Shown piece by piece: positions 1 through 9,013 of a stretch of DNA of 53,207 bases. Origin of the DNA: an uncultured Clostridia bacterium (GTDB lineage: Bacteria; Bacillota; Clostridia; TANB77; CAG-508). The notes under the pieces were generated by a model. That model was not told the DNA's origin, searched no databases, and saw only the letters and a program-made list of their open reading frames with translations. Every line of letters begins with the position of its first letter. Within the stretch, counting starts at the first letter, position 1. The stretch is taken from the NCBI GenBank assembly GCA_944391965.1, contig CALXVH010000009.1:1-53207 (forward strand). The letters are read 5' to 3'. The position numbers and the translations under genes were made by a program.

Positions 1-73
1 ACACAGAAGTCAAGCTCTAATGTGCCGAAAATACTTACGAGTTACCTTGTTGGGAAGATAGGCTTTCGCTAGA
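1..73 (+). rRNA. rrf: 5S ribosomal RNA, 3' part only
   Basis: The window opens inside a 5S rRNA. The first bases match the conserved 5S loop (ACACAGAAGTCAAGCTCT), followed by the region around TGCCGA and a 3' segment of GGGAAGATAGG type. The 5' part lies outside the window. The exact 3' end is estimated from the start of the T-rich stretch near position 74. This implies that an rRNA operon lies just upstream. Confidence 0.75.
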
Positions 74-97
74 TTTTTTTATTTATATTTAAATAAG

Positions 98-146
98 AAA
101 AGAAATTAGAGATTAAATACTGTTTAATTTGTAATTTCTTTTTTTG
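98..146 (+). terminator. Terminator behind the rRNA operon
   Basis: An 11-bp stem (AAAAGAAATTA at 98-108 with TAATTTCTTTT at 132-142) closes an AT-rich loop and runs into a T-tract. It lies between the 5S end and the next gene, so it probably ends the rRNA transcript. Confidence 0.6.
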
Positions 147-177
147 TTTATATTAGTTGATGTTAGGAGAGTAATTT

Positions 178-774
178 ATGGGAAGAAAAATATGGAAAGC
201 TGGTACTTTCGAATATCCATTACCAGCTGTAATGGTATCATGTGGCACTATGGAGAAAAGTAATATTATAACCGTTGCTTGGACAGGAATTCTAAACACA
301 AATCCAGCAATGGTATATATATCTGTTAGACCAACAAGATACTCATATAATTTGATTAAAGAATCAAAGGAATTTGTAATAAATTTAACTAATAGACAAC
401 TAGCTTATGCTACTGACTGGTGTGGAGTAAGATCAGGAGAAAAATATGATAAATTTAAGGAAATGAAATTACATAAAGAAAAAGCTAAATTTGTTAGTGC
501 ACCTTTAATAAAGGAAAGTCCTGTTTCTATTGAATGCAAAGTTAAAGATATAATAAAATTTGGTTCACACGATATGTTTGTGGCTGAAGTACTTTCCATA
601 GATGCAGACGAAAAGTATATTGATGAAAAAGGTGCATTTGACATATCAAAGTGTGACCTAATTGCATATGCAAATGGGGGATATTATCCTTTAGGAAAGA
701 AGATAGGAAAATTCGGATTTTCTGTTCAAAAAAGAAAAAATAAAAATGGTAAAAAAAGTACAAAAAAACTCTAA
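178..774 (+). CDS. Flavin reductase family protein (flavoredoxin-like)
   Basis: A 198-residue cytosolic protein with the FMN-binding split-barrel pattern of the flavin reductase-like family. It opens with a strand and PLPAVMVSCGT, then a central VAWTG and NTNPAMVYISVRPTRYS stretch, which is typical of flavoredoxins that bind FMN and transfer electrons. Its length is normal for the family. The C-terminal 25 residues are a lysine-rich tail (QKRKNKNGKK) not seen in most relatives. The start follows a TTAGGAGAG ribosome binding site. It stands alone between the rRNA terminator and the rpmG promoter. The physiological partner cannot be read from the sequence. Confidence 0.82.
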   Translation: MGRKIWKAGTFEYPLPAVMVSCGTMEKSNIITVAWTGILNTNPAMVYISVRPTRYSYNLIKESKEFVINLTNRQLAYATDWCGVRSGEKYDKFKEMKLHKEKAKFVSAPLIKESPVSIECKVKDIIKFGSHDMFVAEVLSIDADEKYIDEKGAFDISKCDLIAYANGGYYPLGKKIGKFGFSVQKRKNKNGKKSTKKL

Positions 775-791
775 GAAATGCATTATTATTG

Positions 792-820
792 TTGACTTAT
801 TAAAAAAAACATGATAAAAT
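792..820 (+). promoter_or_regulatory. Promoter for rpmG-secE-nusG-rpl run
   Basis: TTGACT at 792-797 and TAAAAT at 815-820 are separated by 17 bp, a good vegetative sigma-factor promoter. The rpmG start lies 75 bp downstream. Confidence 0.7.
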
Positions 821-894
821 ATTCAAGCGTATGTATGAGATATTACATGGCTCACATCGTTTCAAAGAAATATTAGTAACGGAGGTGTATTATA

Positions 895-1059
895 GTGGCA
901 GCAAAAGGAGCAAGAGAGATGATCATCTTAGAATGCACAGATTGTAAAAGAAGAAATTATACAACATTTAAGAACAAGAGAAATAATACCGAAAGATTAG
1001 AAATAGCTAAATATTGTAAATTCTGTAAAAAGCATACAAAGCATAAGGAAACAAAATAA
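895..1059 (+). CDS. rpmG: 50S ribosomal protein L33 (zinc form)
   Basis: A 54-residue protein. It begins with GTG at 895 behind GGAGGTG (881-887) and reads [17 protein letters not shown]. Two CxxC pairs (C14/C17 and C41/C44) mark the zinc-binding form of L33, a small protein of the large ribosomal subunit. It is the first gene of the rpmG-secE-nusG-rplK-rplA block, the usual order in Clostridia. secE follows after 23 bp. Confidence 0.93.
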   Translation: MAAKGAREMIILECTDCKRRNYTTFKNKRNNTERLEIAKYCKFCKKHTKHKETK

Positions 1060-1082
1060 GCTATTTTTAAGGAGGAAAGAGA

Positions 1083-1433
1083 ATGGCCAAAGATAAGAAA
1101 AAAGTAAATGCTAGTGAAGATAAAAAGAAGAAACATTTTTGGAAGGATTACAAATCAGAATTAAAAAAAGTTAAATGGCCAACAGCAAAAGAACTTTTTA
1201 ATAGTACAGCTGCTGTACTTGCAATAGTATTCATTGTTGCTGCTATTGTAATAGTTTTAGATTTAGCTTTTGAATCACTAAGTAGATTAGAAGTAAAAGG
1301 TATAGAAAACTTACAAAATTCTATTGTGATTGAAGATAGTGCTGATAATACTGTAAGTTCAGACGAAAATGAATTACTTGAAAATGCAATTACAGAAAAT
1401 GAATTAAATGCTGCTGAAAATACAGTAGAATAA
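1083..1433 (+). CDS. secE: Preprotein translocase subunit SecE
   Basis: SecE clamps SecY in the Sec translocon of the cytoplasmic membrane. The family signature is clear: a basic N-terminus, FWKDYKSELKKVKWPTAKEL at about residues 20-39, and one membrane span at about residues 41-62. At 116 residues it is longer than the roughly 60-75 of typical Gram-positive SecE. The extra part is an acidic, Asn/Glu-rich tail after residue 75 of unknown role. The start follows AAGGAGGAAAGAG. It is co-transcribed with nusG 23 bp downstream. Confidence 0.93.
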   Translation: MAKDKKKVNASEDKKKKHFWKDYKSELKKVKWPTAKELFNSTAAVLAIVFIVAAIVIVLDLAFESLSRLEVKGIENLQNSIVIEDSADNTVSSDENELLENAITENELNAAENTVE

Positions 1434-1456
1434 AATTTTTAGCAAGGAGGCCAACT

Positions 1457-1987
1457 ATGTCTCAAGAACAGGACATGCAACCTAAATGGTATGTTGTACA
1501 TACTTATTCTGGTTACGAAAATAAAGTTAAAACAGATTTAGAAAAAACAGTTAAGAACAGAGAGTTAGAAGACTATATTTTTGATATTGTTGTTCCTATG
1601 GAAGAGCAGATAGAAATAAAAGATGGTAAAAGAAAAACAAACTTAAAAAAAGTTTTTCCTGGATATGTTTTAGTAAAAATGATTGTAACTGAAGAATCTT
1701 GGTATATCGTAAGAAATACTAGAGGTGTTACAGGTTTCGTTGGTTCAGGTACAGATCCTATTCCTCTTACTGAAGAAGAAATAAGAAAAATGGGATTTGA
1801 ATTAACAGAAGTTAATGTAGATTATGAAATAAATGATTCTGTTAAAATATTAAATGGACCATTAGAGAACTTTGTAGGAGTTGTACAAGAAATTAACAAA
1901 GAAAAACACAAAGTTAAAGTTTTGGTTTCTATGTTTGGAAGAGAAACTCCAGTAGAACTAGAATTTTCACAAGTGCAAAAAGTATAA
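1457..1987 (+). CDS. nusG: Transcription termination/antitermination factor NusG
   Basis: NusG binds RNA polymerase and tunes elongation, pausing and coupling to translation. The 176-residue protein has the NGN domain at the N-terminus (WYVVHTYSGYENKV, KVFPGYVLVKM, TRGVTGFVGSG) and a C-terminal KOW domain (SVKILNGPLENFVGVVQEI). The start lies behind GCAAGGAGGCC. It sits between secE and rplK as in most bacteria. Confidence 0.97.
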   Translation: MSQEQDMQPKWYVVHTYSGYENKVKTDLEKTVKNRELEDYIFDIVVPMEEQIEIKDGKRKTNLKKVFPGYVLVKMIVTEESWYIVRNTRGVTGFVGSGTDPIPLTEEEIRKMGFELTEVNVDYEINDSVKILNGPLENFVGVVQEINKEKHKVKVLVSMFGRETPVELEFSQVQKV

Positions 1988-2052
1988 TATTGAGGTCATA
2001 GATTTCAATAAAAAATACAATTGAAAATTCATTAAAGGAGGTGCAATGTAAG

Positions 2053-2481
2053 ATGGCAGAGAAAGAAGTTGTAAATGTTATAAAATTACAAATAGAAGCT
2101 GGTAAAGCTACTCCAGCTCCACCAGTAGGTCCAGCATTAGGTTCAAGTGGTGTTAATATCATGCAATTTGTTAAAGAATTTAATGATAAAACTGCAAACC
2201 AACCAGGAATGATAATTCCAGTTGTTATAACAGTTTATAAAGATAAATCATTCACTTTCATAACAAAAGTTCCACCAGTTGCTGTACTTATTAAAAAAGC
2301 ATTAAAAATAGAAAAAGGTTCAGGAAAACCAAACAAAGAAAAAGTAGCTAAAATAACAACAGAACAAGTTAAAGCTATAGCTGAACAAAAAATGGAAGAC
2401 TTAAATGCAGCATCAATAGAAGCTGCTATGAGTATGGTAAAAGGAACAGCTCGTAGTATGGGAGTTGTAGTTGTAGATTAA
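2053..2481 (+). CDS. rplK: 50S ribosomal protein L11
   Basis: L11 forms the GTPase-associated stalk base with 23S rRNA. The 142-residue protein carries [20 protein letters not shown] and the C-terminal RNA-binding segment ending TARSMGVVV. An in-frame GTG at 2041 overlaps the ribosome binding site AAAGGAGGTG (2034-2043), so the ATG at 2053 is the better start. rplA follows 48 bp later. Confidence 0.96.
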   Translation: MAEKEVVNVIKLQIEAGKATPAPPVGPALGSSGVNIMQFVKEFNDKTANQPGMIIPVVITVYKDKSFTFITKVPPVAVLIKKALKIEKGSGKPNKEKVAKITTEQVKAIAEQKMEDLNAASIEAAMSMVKGTARSMGVVVVD

Positions 2482-2529
2482 TTATAAAATTGGGAGAATG
2501 AAAATTCGCTAAAACCAGAGGAGGTAAAA

Positions 2530-3213
2530 ATGAAAAGAGGAAAGAAATATCAAGAAGCTGCAAAGCTTATTGAAAAAGGTAAATTATATGAAGCTAAAGA
2601 AGCTTTAGAATTAATCGAAAAAATGCCTAAAGCAAATTTTGATGAAACAGTTGAGTTACATGTAAAATTAGGTGTTGATTCTAAACATGCTGAACAACAA
2701 GTTAGAGGAACAGTTGTACTTCCTAATGGAACAGGAAAAACATTAAAAGTTCTTGTGTTCGCAAAAGGAGATAAGGCTAAAGAAGCTGAAGAAGCTGGAG
2801 CAGACTTTGTTGGTGCTGAAGAATTAATACCAAAAATTGAAAAAGAAAATTGGTTTGACTATGATGTTATAGTTGCTACACCAAATATGATGGGTGTTGT
2901 AGGAAGACTAGGAAAGATTTTAGGACCAAAAGGATTAATGCCAAATCCAAAATCTGGAACAGTTACTATGGATGTAGCAAAAGCTATACAAGAAATTAAA
3001 TCAGGAAAAGTTGAATATAGATTAGATAAAACTAATATTATTCACCTTGGATTTGGAAAGGTTTCATTCGGAGCTGATAAGCTAGAAGAAAACTATAAAA
3101 CAGTTATAGATGCAATTATAAAAGCAAAACCAGCTGCTGCAAAAGGACAATACATAAAGAGTGTTGCTATTGCAAAAACAATGGGACCAAGTGTATATGT
3201 TAACCAAAAATAA
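2530..3213 (+). CDS. rplA: 50S ribosomal protein L1
   Basis: L1 builds the mobile L1 stalk at the ribosomal E site and in many bacteria represses its own operon. At 227 residues it is full length. It has the start [10 protein letters not shown], the [10 protein letters not shown] strand and the signature region [20 protein letters not shown] near residues 127-146. GAGGAGG precedes the start. The 131-bp gap behind it holds the L10 leader. Confidence 0.96.
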   Translation: MKRGKKYQEAAKLIEKGKLYEAKEALELIEKMPKANFDETVELHVKLGVDSKHAEQQVRGTVVLPNGTGKTLKVLVFAKGDKAKEAEEAGADFVGAEELIPKIEKENWFDYDVIVATPNMMGVVGRLGKILGPKGLMPNPKSGTVTMDVAKAIQEIKSGKVEYRLDKTNIIHLGFGKVSFGADKLEENYKTVIDAIIKAKPAAAKGQYIKSVAIAKTMGPSVYVNQK

Positions 3214-3217
3214 TTTT

Positions 3218-3327
3218 ATATAGGCCAAAGAAAGTAGGCGATTAGTAAGTCCTACCGAGGCAAAAGTGCGGATTATCCTAATCTTTATGCCTCGTAAACT
3301 GGCTATAAAGATTAGGTTTATTTATTT
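3218..3327 (+). ncRNA. Ribosomal protein L10 leader (autoregulatory, with terminator)
   Basis: The rplA-rplJ gap carries the recognisable core of the L10 leader (the CCTACCGAGGC stretch at 3251-3261 and AACTGGCT at 3298-3305). A perfect 12-bp stem, CCTAATCTTTAT (3277-3288) with ATAAAGATTAGG (3305-3316), is followed by TTTATTTATTT and looks like an intrinsic terminator. GAGGC (3257-3261) can pair with GCCTC (3289-3293), giving an alternative fold. In Firmicutes this RNA is bound by L10(L12)4 and controls rplJL. The pairing is visible here; the regulation is family knowledge. Confidence 0.75.
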
Positions 3328-3344
3328 AGGAGGTGAATACTAAG

Positions 3345-3848
3345 ATGGCAAATCAAAAAGCTATTGAAAAGAAACAATCAGAAGTATCAGCATTAGCAGA
3401 AAAAATGAAAGAATCAAAATTAGTATTATTAACAGATTACAGAGGAATATCTGTAGAAGATGTTACAAGATTAAGAGCTAATTTAAGAAAAGCAGATGCT
3501 GAATATAAAGTTATTAAAAACAATATTACAAGAAGAGCATTAGCAGAAGCTAAAATTGAAGGATTAGAAGATTTATTAGTTGGACCTACAGCGGTAGTTC
3601 TTTCTAGTGAAGATTACTTAGAACCTTTAAAAGCAGTTTATGAATATGCAAAAAATAATGAAACTTACAAAATAAAAGGTGGAGTTATTGATGGAAAAGT
3701 AATGACAACAGAAGAATTAATTACTCTTGCAAAATTACCATCAAGAGAAACACTTATATCTATGCTTGCAGGTGCTTTACTTGGAAATATTTCAAAACTT
3801 GCAGTTGCATTAGATCAAGTTAGAGTTCAAAAAGAAACTAATGAATAA
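3345..3848 (+). CDS. rplJ: 50S ribosomal protein L10
   Basis: L10 anchors the L7/L12 stalk to 23S rRNA. The 167-residue protein has the family N-terminus (LVLLTDYRGISVEDVTRLR, then ADAEYKVIKNNITRRAL) and a C-terminal helix that holds L12 dimers. An in-frame GTG at 3333 lies inside the ribosome binding site TAGGAGGTG, so the ATG at 3345 is the start. Expression is probably set by the L10 leader directly upstream. Confidence 0.95.
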   Translation: MANQKAIEKKQSEVSALAEKMKESKLVLLTDYRGISVEDVTRLRANLRKADAEYKVIKNNITRRALAEAKIEGLEDLLVGPTAVVLSSEDYLEPLKAVYEYAKNNETYKIKGGVIDGKVMTTEELITLAKLPSRETLISMLAGALLGNISKLAVALDQVRVQKETNE

Positions 3849-3911
3849 TTAAATAAATTTAATAGAGTAGTGGACTTAAACCACAATAATAAAAATTAGG
3901 AGGAATAAAAA

Positions 3912-4280
3912 ATGACTATAGTTGAAGAATTATTAGAAAAAATTGATGGTTTAACAGTAGTTGAATTATCAGAATTAGTAAAAGGAATTGAAGAAAAATA
4001 TGGAGTATCTGCAGTAGCAGCAGCTGCACCAGCAGCTGGAGCAGTAGCAGGAGGAGCTGCTGAAGAAAAATCTTCTTTCAATGTTGTATTAAAAGAAGTT
4101 GGAGCTAACAAAATCCAAGTAATCAAAGTTGTTAGAGATGTAACAGGATTAGGATTAAAAGAAGCTAAAGATTTAGTTGATGGAGCTCCAAAAACAGTTA
4201 AAGAAGGAGTTTCTAAAGACGAAGCTGAAGAGATTAAAGCTAAATTTACAGAAGCTGGAGCTGTTATTGAACTAGCATAG
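3912..4280 (+). CDS. rplL: 50S ribosomal protein L7/L12
   Basis: L7/L12 is the multicopy stalk protein that recruits translation GTPases. The 122 residues show the N-terminal dimerisation helix, an Ala/Gly-rich hinge ([17 protein letters not shown]) and the C-terminal domain with [10 protein letters not shown] and [21 protein letters not shown] precedes the ATG. A terminator follows 16 bp after the stop, and the usual next genes rpoB and rpoC are absent. Confidence 0.97.
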   Translation: MTIVEELLEKIDGLTVVELSELVKGIEEKYGVSAVAAAAPAAGAVAGGAAEEKSSFNVVLKEVGANKIQVIKVVRDVTGLGLKEAKDLVDGAPKTVKEGVSKDEAEEIKAKFTEAGAVIELA

Positions 4281-4296
4281 TAAATTTATATAATAT

Positions 4297-4337
4297 AAAA
4301 AAAGAAATTGTATTTTATATGCAATTTCTTTTTTTTA
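4297..4337 (+). terminator. Terminator after rplL
   Basis: AAAAAAAGAAATTG (4297-4310) pairs with CAATTTCTTTTTTT (4322-4336) around a 10-nt loop, and the T-tract is part of the 3' arm. It closes the L10-L12 unit before mtnN. Confidence 0.7.
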
Positions 4338-4369
4338 TGTTATAATCTTTGCATAAGGAGGCTTTGCTT

Positions 4370-5071
4370 ATGGGAAAATATGTTGGAATTATTGCTGCAA
4401 TGCCAGAAGAGATGGAAGCAATAAAAAATAAAATGTTAAATACTAAAGAAATAGATATATTTAATTTAAAATTTTTCGAAGGAAAAATAAAGAATCAAAA
4501 AATAATTTTAGTAAAATGTGGCGTAGGAAAGGTAAATGCTGCAAGAACTACACAAATAATGATAGACAAATTTGATATAGACTATATTATAAATATAGGC
4601 TCTGCAGGAAGTATTAATGATGATGTAGAATATGGTGATATTGTAATTGGTAAATATGTATTACAACACGATTTTGATATTACAGCATTTGGACATGAAA
4701 AAGGATATATAAGCAATATTGGTGTTAAACTAGAGAGTAATACAAAATTAATTAAAAGATGTGAATATGTAATAAAAAACATGAAGGAAAATAATTATAA
4801 ATGTGTAATTGGAACAATTGCAACAGGAGATATCTTCTGTACGAGCAGAAAAATGAAAGATAAAATTCGTACAAAATTTGATGCAGATTGTGTCGAAATG
4901 GAAGGAGCAGCTATTGCGCAGACTGCATATTTATCTGATACTCCTTTTATAATTATTAGATCAATTTCAGATAGTCCAAATGAGGAAAATCAAATTGATT
5001 TTAACAAATATTTAAAGATGGCCGCAGATAGATGCGCTATTTTTATAGAGAACTTAATGAGCGCAAACTAA
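4370..5071 (+). CDS. mtnN: 5'-methylthioadenosine/S-adenosylhomocysteine nucleosidase
   Basis: MTA/SAH nucleosidase cleaves adenine from methylthioadenosine and S-adenosylhomocysteine, linking methylation by-products to methionine salvage and autoinducer-2 precursor formation. The 233-residue protein shows the PNP/UDP phosphorylase family 1 fold: GIIAAMPEEMEAI at the start, VGKVNAARTTQ, IINIGSAGS, VEMEGAAIAQTA with the substrate-contacting Met-Glu, and a late RSISDSP with the general-acid Asp. An in-frame TTG at 4349 lies upstream of the ribosome binding site AAGGAGG (4355-4361), so ATG 4370 is the start. A TATAAT at 4341-4346 may be its own -10 box. Confidence 0.93.
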   Translation: MGKYVGIIAAMPEEMEAIKNKMLNTKEIDIFNLKFFEGKIKNQKIILVKCGVGKVNAARTTQIMIDKFDIDYIINIGSAGSINDDVEYGDIVIGKYVLQHDFDITAFGHEKGYISNIGVKLESNTKLIKRCEYVIKNMKENNYKCVIGTIATGDIFCTSRKMKDKIRTKFDADCVEMEGAAIAQTAYLSDTPFIIIRSISDSPNEENQIDFNKYLKMAADRCAIFIENLMSAN

Positions 5072-5100
5072 TTGACTTTTTAACAAATTCATTATATACT
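5072..5100 (+). promoter_or_regulatory. Promoter for the SH3/NlpC-P60 gene
   Basis: TTGACT (5072-5077) and TATACT (5095-5100) are spaced 17 bp apart, directly after the mtnN stop and 53 bp before the next start codon. Confidence 0.6.
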
Positions 5101-5153
5101 AATACCTATGAAAAATAAGGATATAAACTATATTTCTAAGGAGAAGAATTAGG

Positions 5154-6521
5154 ATGTACAAAAAGAAATTATTAATAATTTTAATTATTATTGCAATTTT
5201 ATCTGTAATGACAGTTATTTCTAATGCTACAACAAATGGGGTAATTACAGGAGAAACAGTTAAATTACGTGAAGGACCAAGTTTGGATGCTGGACTTGTT
5301 ACATTACTTTCAGTAGATAATAAAGTTGAAGTATTAGGAAAAGAGGGAGATTGGTATCAGGTAAGATATAGAGATTATGAAGGATATGTATATGCAGATT
5401 ATATAGATGTAGATGGTGAGGTTGTTGATAATACAGCTACTACTAATCAAGTTACTAACAATACTATAGAAAATGTAGTTAATACTGTAGAAAATACTGT
5501 TTCAAATGAAGTTGCTCCACAAGAAAATGTGGTGGATAATAATACAATAACAAATACTACAGTAGATACAACAAATGATGAACCACAAAATAGTGTTATA
5601 GGTACAAATCAAAAAATATTAGAAGAAATAGAATTAAAAATATTACCATTAATAAATGCTGAGACTTTACAAACATTAACTAAAGACACTATAGTAACTG
5701 TAGATGATGAAGCAAATGGTTGGGCTTTTATATCAACTGATTTAGTTTCTGGCTGGATAAGAGCAGATAAATTAATTGCTGAAGAAGCAAATCAAACTTC
5801 TACAGAACAAACTAATAATACAGAGCCAGCTGAACAAACACCAGCTACTACAGAACCACAAACAGGTTATATTAGTGCAAGCAGTGTTAATGTTAGAGCA
5901 AGTGCAAGTACTTCTGCAAATGTTGTTACAACACTAACAAGAAATACAGAAGTTACTATAGAAGGAGAAGAAAATGGTTGGACAAGAATAACAACAAGTA
6001 CAGGCGTTAGTGGATATGTGTCAAGCGAATATATTTCAGATGAACAAGTTCAAGCAACCAATAGAAGTGATAGTGAGAGAACTCAAAAAATTGTAGAATT
6101 ACCAAATACTGCAACTGATGTAACAGAAACAGAAGAAGTAAATACTGTTGTAAATAAAGGTGAAGAAGTTGTAGATTACGCAAAAACATTATTAGGAAAA
6201 GACTATGTTTATGGAGGTGTTGGTCCAAATTCTTTTGATTGTTCAGGATTCACTCAATATGTATATAAGAAATTTGGAATAAATTTATCACACTCAGCAT
6301 CTGCACAAGCAAATATTGGAACTACAGTTTCTAAATCAGATTTGCAATTAGGAGACATGGTATTCTTTTCACAAGGAGGAAGTTCAATAGGACATGTCGG
6401 AATATTTGTAGGTAATAATAGTTTTATACATGCTGCAAATCCTCAAAAAGGAGTTGTAATAACATCATTAGCTGATGGATATTACACTAGTAATTATAAA
6501 ACATCTAAACGAGTATTATAG
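5154..6521 (+). CDS. Secreted cell-wall hydrolase with SH3 repeats and NlpC/P60 domain
   Basis: A 455-residue exported protein. It has a signal peptide (MYKKK, a hydrophobic core, likely cleavage after SNA near residue 25). Three bacterial SH3-like repeats lie near residues 30-84, 155-205 and 240-283 (clearest: GETVKLREGPS, and SSVNVRASAST with a WTRITTSTG partner). Asn/Thr-rich linkers separate them. The C-terminal NlpC/P60 peptidase domain starts near residue 338. Its catalytic triad is visible: Cys363 in FDCSGF, His414 in GHVGIF and His426 in FIHAANP. Such enzymes cut D-Glu-mDAP bonds in peptidoglycan stem peptides; the SH3 repeats bind the wall. The second repeat is degenerate. A good promoter lies at 5072-5100. 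Confidence 0.9.
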   Translation: MYKKKLLIILIIIAILSVMTVISNATTNGVITGETVKLREGPSLDAGLVTLLSVDNKVEVLGKEGDWYQVRYRDYEGYVYADYIDVDGEVVDNTATTNQVTNNTIENVVNTVENTVSNEVAPQENVVDNNTITNTTVDTTNDEPQNSVIGTNQKILEEIELKILPLINAETLQTLTKDTIVTVDDEANGWAFISTDLVSGWIRADKLIAEEANQTSTEQTNNTEPAEQTPATTEPQTGYISASSVNVRASASTSANVVTTLTRNTEVTIEGEENGWTRITTSTGVSGYVSSEYISDEQVQATNRSDSERTQKIVELPNTATDVTETEEVNTVVNKGEEVVDYAKTLLGKDYVYGGVGPNSFDCSGFTQYVYKKFGINLSHSASAQANIGTTVSKSDLQLGDMVFFSQGGSSIGHVGIFVGNNSFIHAANPQKGVVITSLADGYYTSNYKTSKRVL

Positions 6522-6547
6522 TTGGGGGCAAAAAGAAATGAGGTAAT

Positions 6548-8929
6548 TTGAAAAGACCGATTATAATAATATTAATTTCATATATTGTAGGTATATTAGG
6601 GGGCTTATACGTAAATAGTATAGCCTTCTTTTGCTTTATAATGATTATTGGAATAGGTTTTGTTTGTATAAGAAAAATAAATAATAAATATTGCAGATTT
6701 ATTAGAAAGCTACTAACAAAATATGTAGAATTGCTAGTTTTTATTAGTTTGACTTTTGGATATGTGTATACAAATATTTTAGATTACAAGTATGATACTA
6801 TGTATTTTTCTGAAGAGGAAATACAAGAATATTGTGTTGTTATTGGAGGAAAAGAGGAAAAAGAATATAAAAATTTATATAAAGTAAAAATTGTTAATAG
6901 TAAGAATAAAAAAAGAAATGGAACAAGATTGTATTTAAGGGTAGATAAGAAAGCTGATATTGAATTAGGAGATATGTTATTTGTTAAAGGCTCATATATT
7001 GAACCTGATGTAGATAGAAATGAGAGGGGATTTAATTATAAAGAATACTTGAAGAGTATAGGCATATATGGAACAGTAGAAGTTGATAAATATAATGTTA
7101 TTGAAAAAGAAAAAATAGATAAATTTTTAATGTATACCAATGGTCTAAAACAGAGGCTAAAAAGTAATATAGAACAAGTAATTAAAAAAGAAGAAAATAA
7201 AAATTTACTTATTGCTATGATTTTGGGTGATACAGAGAATTTAACAGAAAATTTAAAAGAAGATTTTTTAAATAGTAATTTATATCATATTTTGTCTGTA
7301 TCTGGAGGACAAGTTGCAAATATAATAATAGGGATCACAATAATTACTAAGGCTTTTAAAATACATAAAAAAATAAAAGATACTGTTTTAATAATAATAC
7401 TTATGGTATTTATGTTTCTCACAGGATTAAGTCCTTCTATTATTAGAGCATGTATAATGTGTATTATAAGTTTAATTAGTGGCTTAATTCTTAGAAGATA
7501 TGATATAGCTAATAGTTTAGGAATATCATTACTTATAATCTTGTTAAACAATCCTTTTTCAATAAACAGTTTAAGTGTATTATTATCATATTTTGGATTT
7601 TTAGGAATTATAGTTTTAGGTAGTTTTACAATTGAAAAAGTTAACAAAGTAGTAAAAAATAATATTATAAGATATATTCTTAATATTATAATTAGTTCTG
7701 TGGCTGCACAAATTTTTATTTTCCCAATAATTCTATATATTTTCGGTACAATTTCATTAACATTTATTTTTTCGAATTTATTAATTATTCCATTATCAAC
7801 CATAATTACAATTATTGGATTTTTTATTATGATATGCCCATTACAAATATTTGCAATAGTAGAGCCAATGATTGAAATAGAAATAAGAGTAGTTAGCTTT
7901 TTTGCTAATATAGGTATTTCTAAAATTTATTGTGTCATTCCTAACATTCAGGAGATAATAATTTATTATGTAATGAATATATATTTATATTACATGATAA
8001 GAAGAGAGTACATGTATAAAATTAAACACTTTTTTAGAAAATATAAAAAAATAATGCTAATATGTATGGTCATAAGTAGTATTGTAATAACTATTTATAA
8101 AAATACACCAAAGGATTTTTGCATTAATTTCATAGATGTTGGCCAAGGGGATTCTACACTTATAACGACACAGTATAATAAAAAAATATTAATAGATGGT
8201 GGAGGAAGTGAATTTGGTTCAACTTTTGATGTAGGAGAGAAAACATTATTACCATATTTATTAAAGAAAAAAATTCATAAATTAGATTATGTTATTATTT
8301 CTCACTTTGATTCAGATCATGTTGGTGGTATTTTAACTATTTTAGAAGAATTAAATGTAAAAAATATAATAATTGGAAAACAATTTGAAAAATCGGAAAA
8401 TTATGAAGAATTTATAAAGGTAATTCAAGATAAAAAAATGAAAATATATAATGTGGAAGCAGGTCAAAGAATTAATATTGATAAAGATACATATATAGAT
8501 ATTTTATGGCCAGATAGTGCTAATGTTATTACAAATAATATATTAAATAATAATTCTTTAGTATGTAAGGTGAATTATAAGGAAACAACAATGTTATTTA
8601 CAGGAGATATAGAAGAGATTGCAGAGGAAGCAATTTTAAATAAATATGAAAAAAGTTTACAAATACTAAAATCGGATATTATTAAAGTAGCACATCATGG
8701 GTCTAAAACGTCTTCTAAGAAGGAATTATTAAAATGTATTAAGCCTAAAATAGCATTAATTGGAGTAGGAAAAAATAATAAGTTTGGTCATCCAAGTATA
8801 AGCACTTTAAATAATTTGAAAGAAATAGGCTGTAAAATATTTAGAACAGATGATAGTGGAGAAATAGGTATTACGATTAATCAAAGAGGAAAAATAGTAA
8901 AAATAAAAGAATGGATTAAATCTTCATAA
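6548..8929 (+). CDS. comEC: DNA internalization protein ComEC/Rec2
   Basis: ComEC is the membrane channel that carries single-stranded DNA into the cell during natural transformation. The 793-residue protein is complete: N-terminal membrane spans and OB-like DUF4131 region (1-200), the multi-span Competence domain (about 220-500, with LYHILSVSGGQVANII and GLSPSIIRACIMC), and a C-terminal metallo-beta-lactamase domain from about residue 520. That domain has FIDVGQGDS, the metal site H586-x-D588-x-D590-H591 and HHGSKTSS. It starts with TTG at 6548 behind GAGGT, 26 bp after the previous gene. No other competence genes are in the window. Confidence 0.93.
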   Translation: MKRPIIIILISYIVGILGGLYVNSIAFFCFIMIIGIGFVCIRKINNKYCRFIRKLLTKYVELLVFISLTFGYVYTNILDYKYDTMYFSEEEIQEYCVVIGGKEEKEYKNLYKVKIVNSKNKKRNGTRLYLRVDKKADIELGDMLFVKGSYIEPDVDRNERGFNYKEYLKSIGIYGTVEVDKYNVIEKEKIDKFLMYTNGLKQRLKSNIEQVIKKEENKNLLIAMILGDTENLTENLKEDFLNSNLYHILSVSGGQVANIIIGITIITKAFKIHKKIKDTVLIIILMVFMFLTGLSPSIIRACIMCIISLISGLILRRYDIANSLGISLLIILLNNPFSINSLSVLLSYFGFLGIIVLGSFTIEKVNKVVKNNIIRYILNIIISSVAAQIFIFPIILYIFGTISLTFIFSNLLIIPLSTIITIIGFFIMICPLQIFAIVEPMIEIEIRVVSFFANIGISKIYCVIPNIQEIIIYYVMNIYLYYMIRREYMYKIKHFFRKYKKIMLICMVISSIVITIYKNTPKDFCINFIDVGQGDSTLITTQYNKKILIDGGGSEFGSTFDVGEKTLLPYLLKKKIHKLDYVIISHFDSDHVGGILTILEELNVKNIIIGKQFEKSENYEEFIKVIQDKKMKIYNVEAGQRINIDKDTYIDILWPDSANVITNNILNNNSLVCKVNYKETTMLFTGDIEEIAEEAILNKYEKSLQILKSDIIKVAHHGSKTSSKKELLKCIKPKIALIGVGKNNKFGHPSISTLNNLKEIGCKIFRTDDSGEIGITINQRGKIVKIKEWIKSS

Positions 8930-8940
8930 GTTCATCTCTT

Positions 8941-8969
8941 TTGATAAAAACTCATAAATATGATATAAT
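8941..8969 (+). promoter_or_regulatory. Promoter for the 55-aa membrane protein gene
   Basis: TTGATA (8941-8946), 17-bp spacer, TATAAT (8964-8969). The gene start is 44 bp downstream. Confidence 0.65.
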
Positions 8970-9013
8970 AGAGGTGTAATCATAGGTTGAACAAAATGAG
9001 GAGGGTATGTGAC

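Noticed and set aside
2041-2052. GTG start four codons upstream for rplK
   Set aside because: It overlaps the ribosome binding site AAAGGAGGTG; L11 proteins begin near the ATG at 2053.
7285-7803. Minus-strand ORF of 172 codons inside comEC
   Set aside because: It lies entirely opposite the well-supported ComEC membrane domain, has no ribosome binding site and its hydrophobic composition mirrors the AT-rich coding strand.
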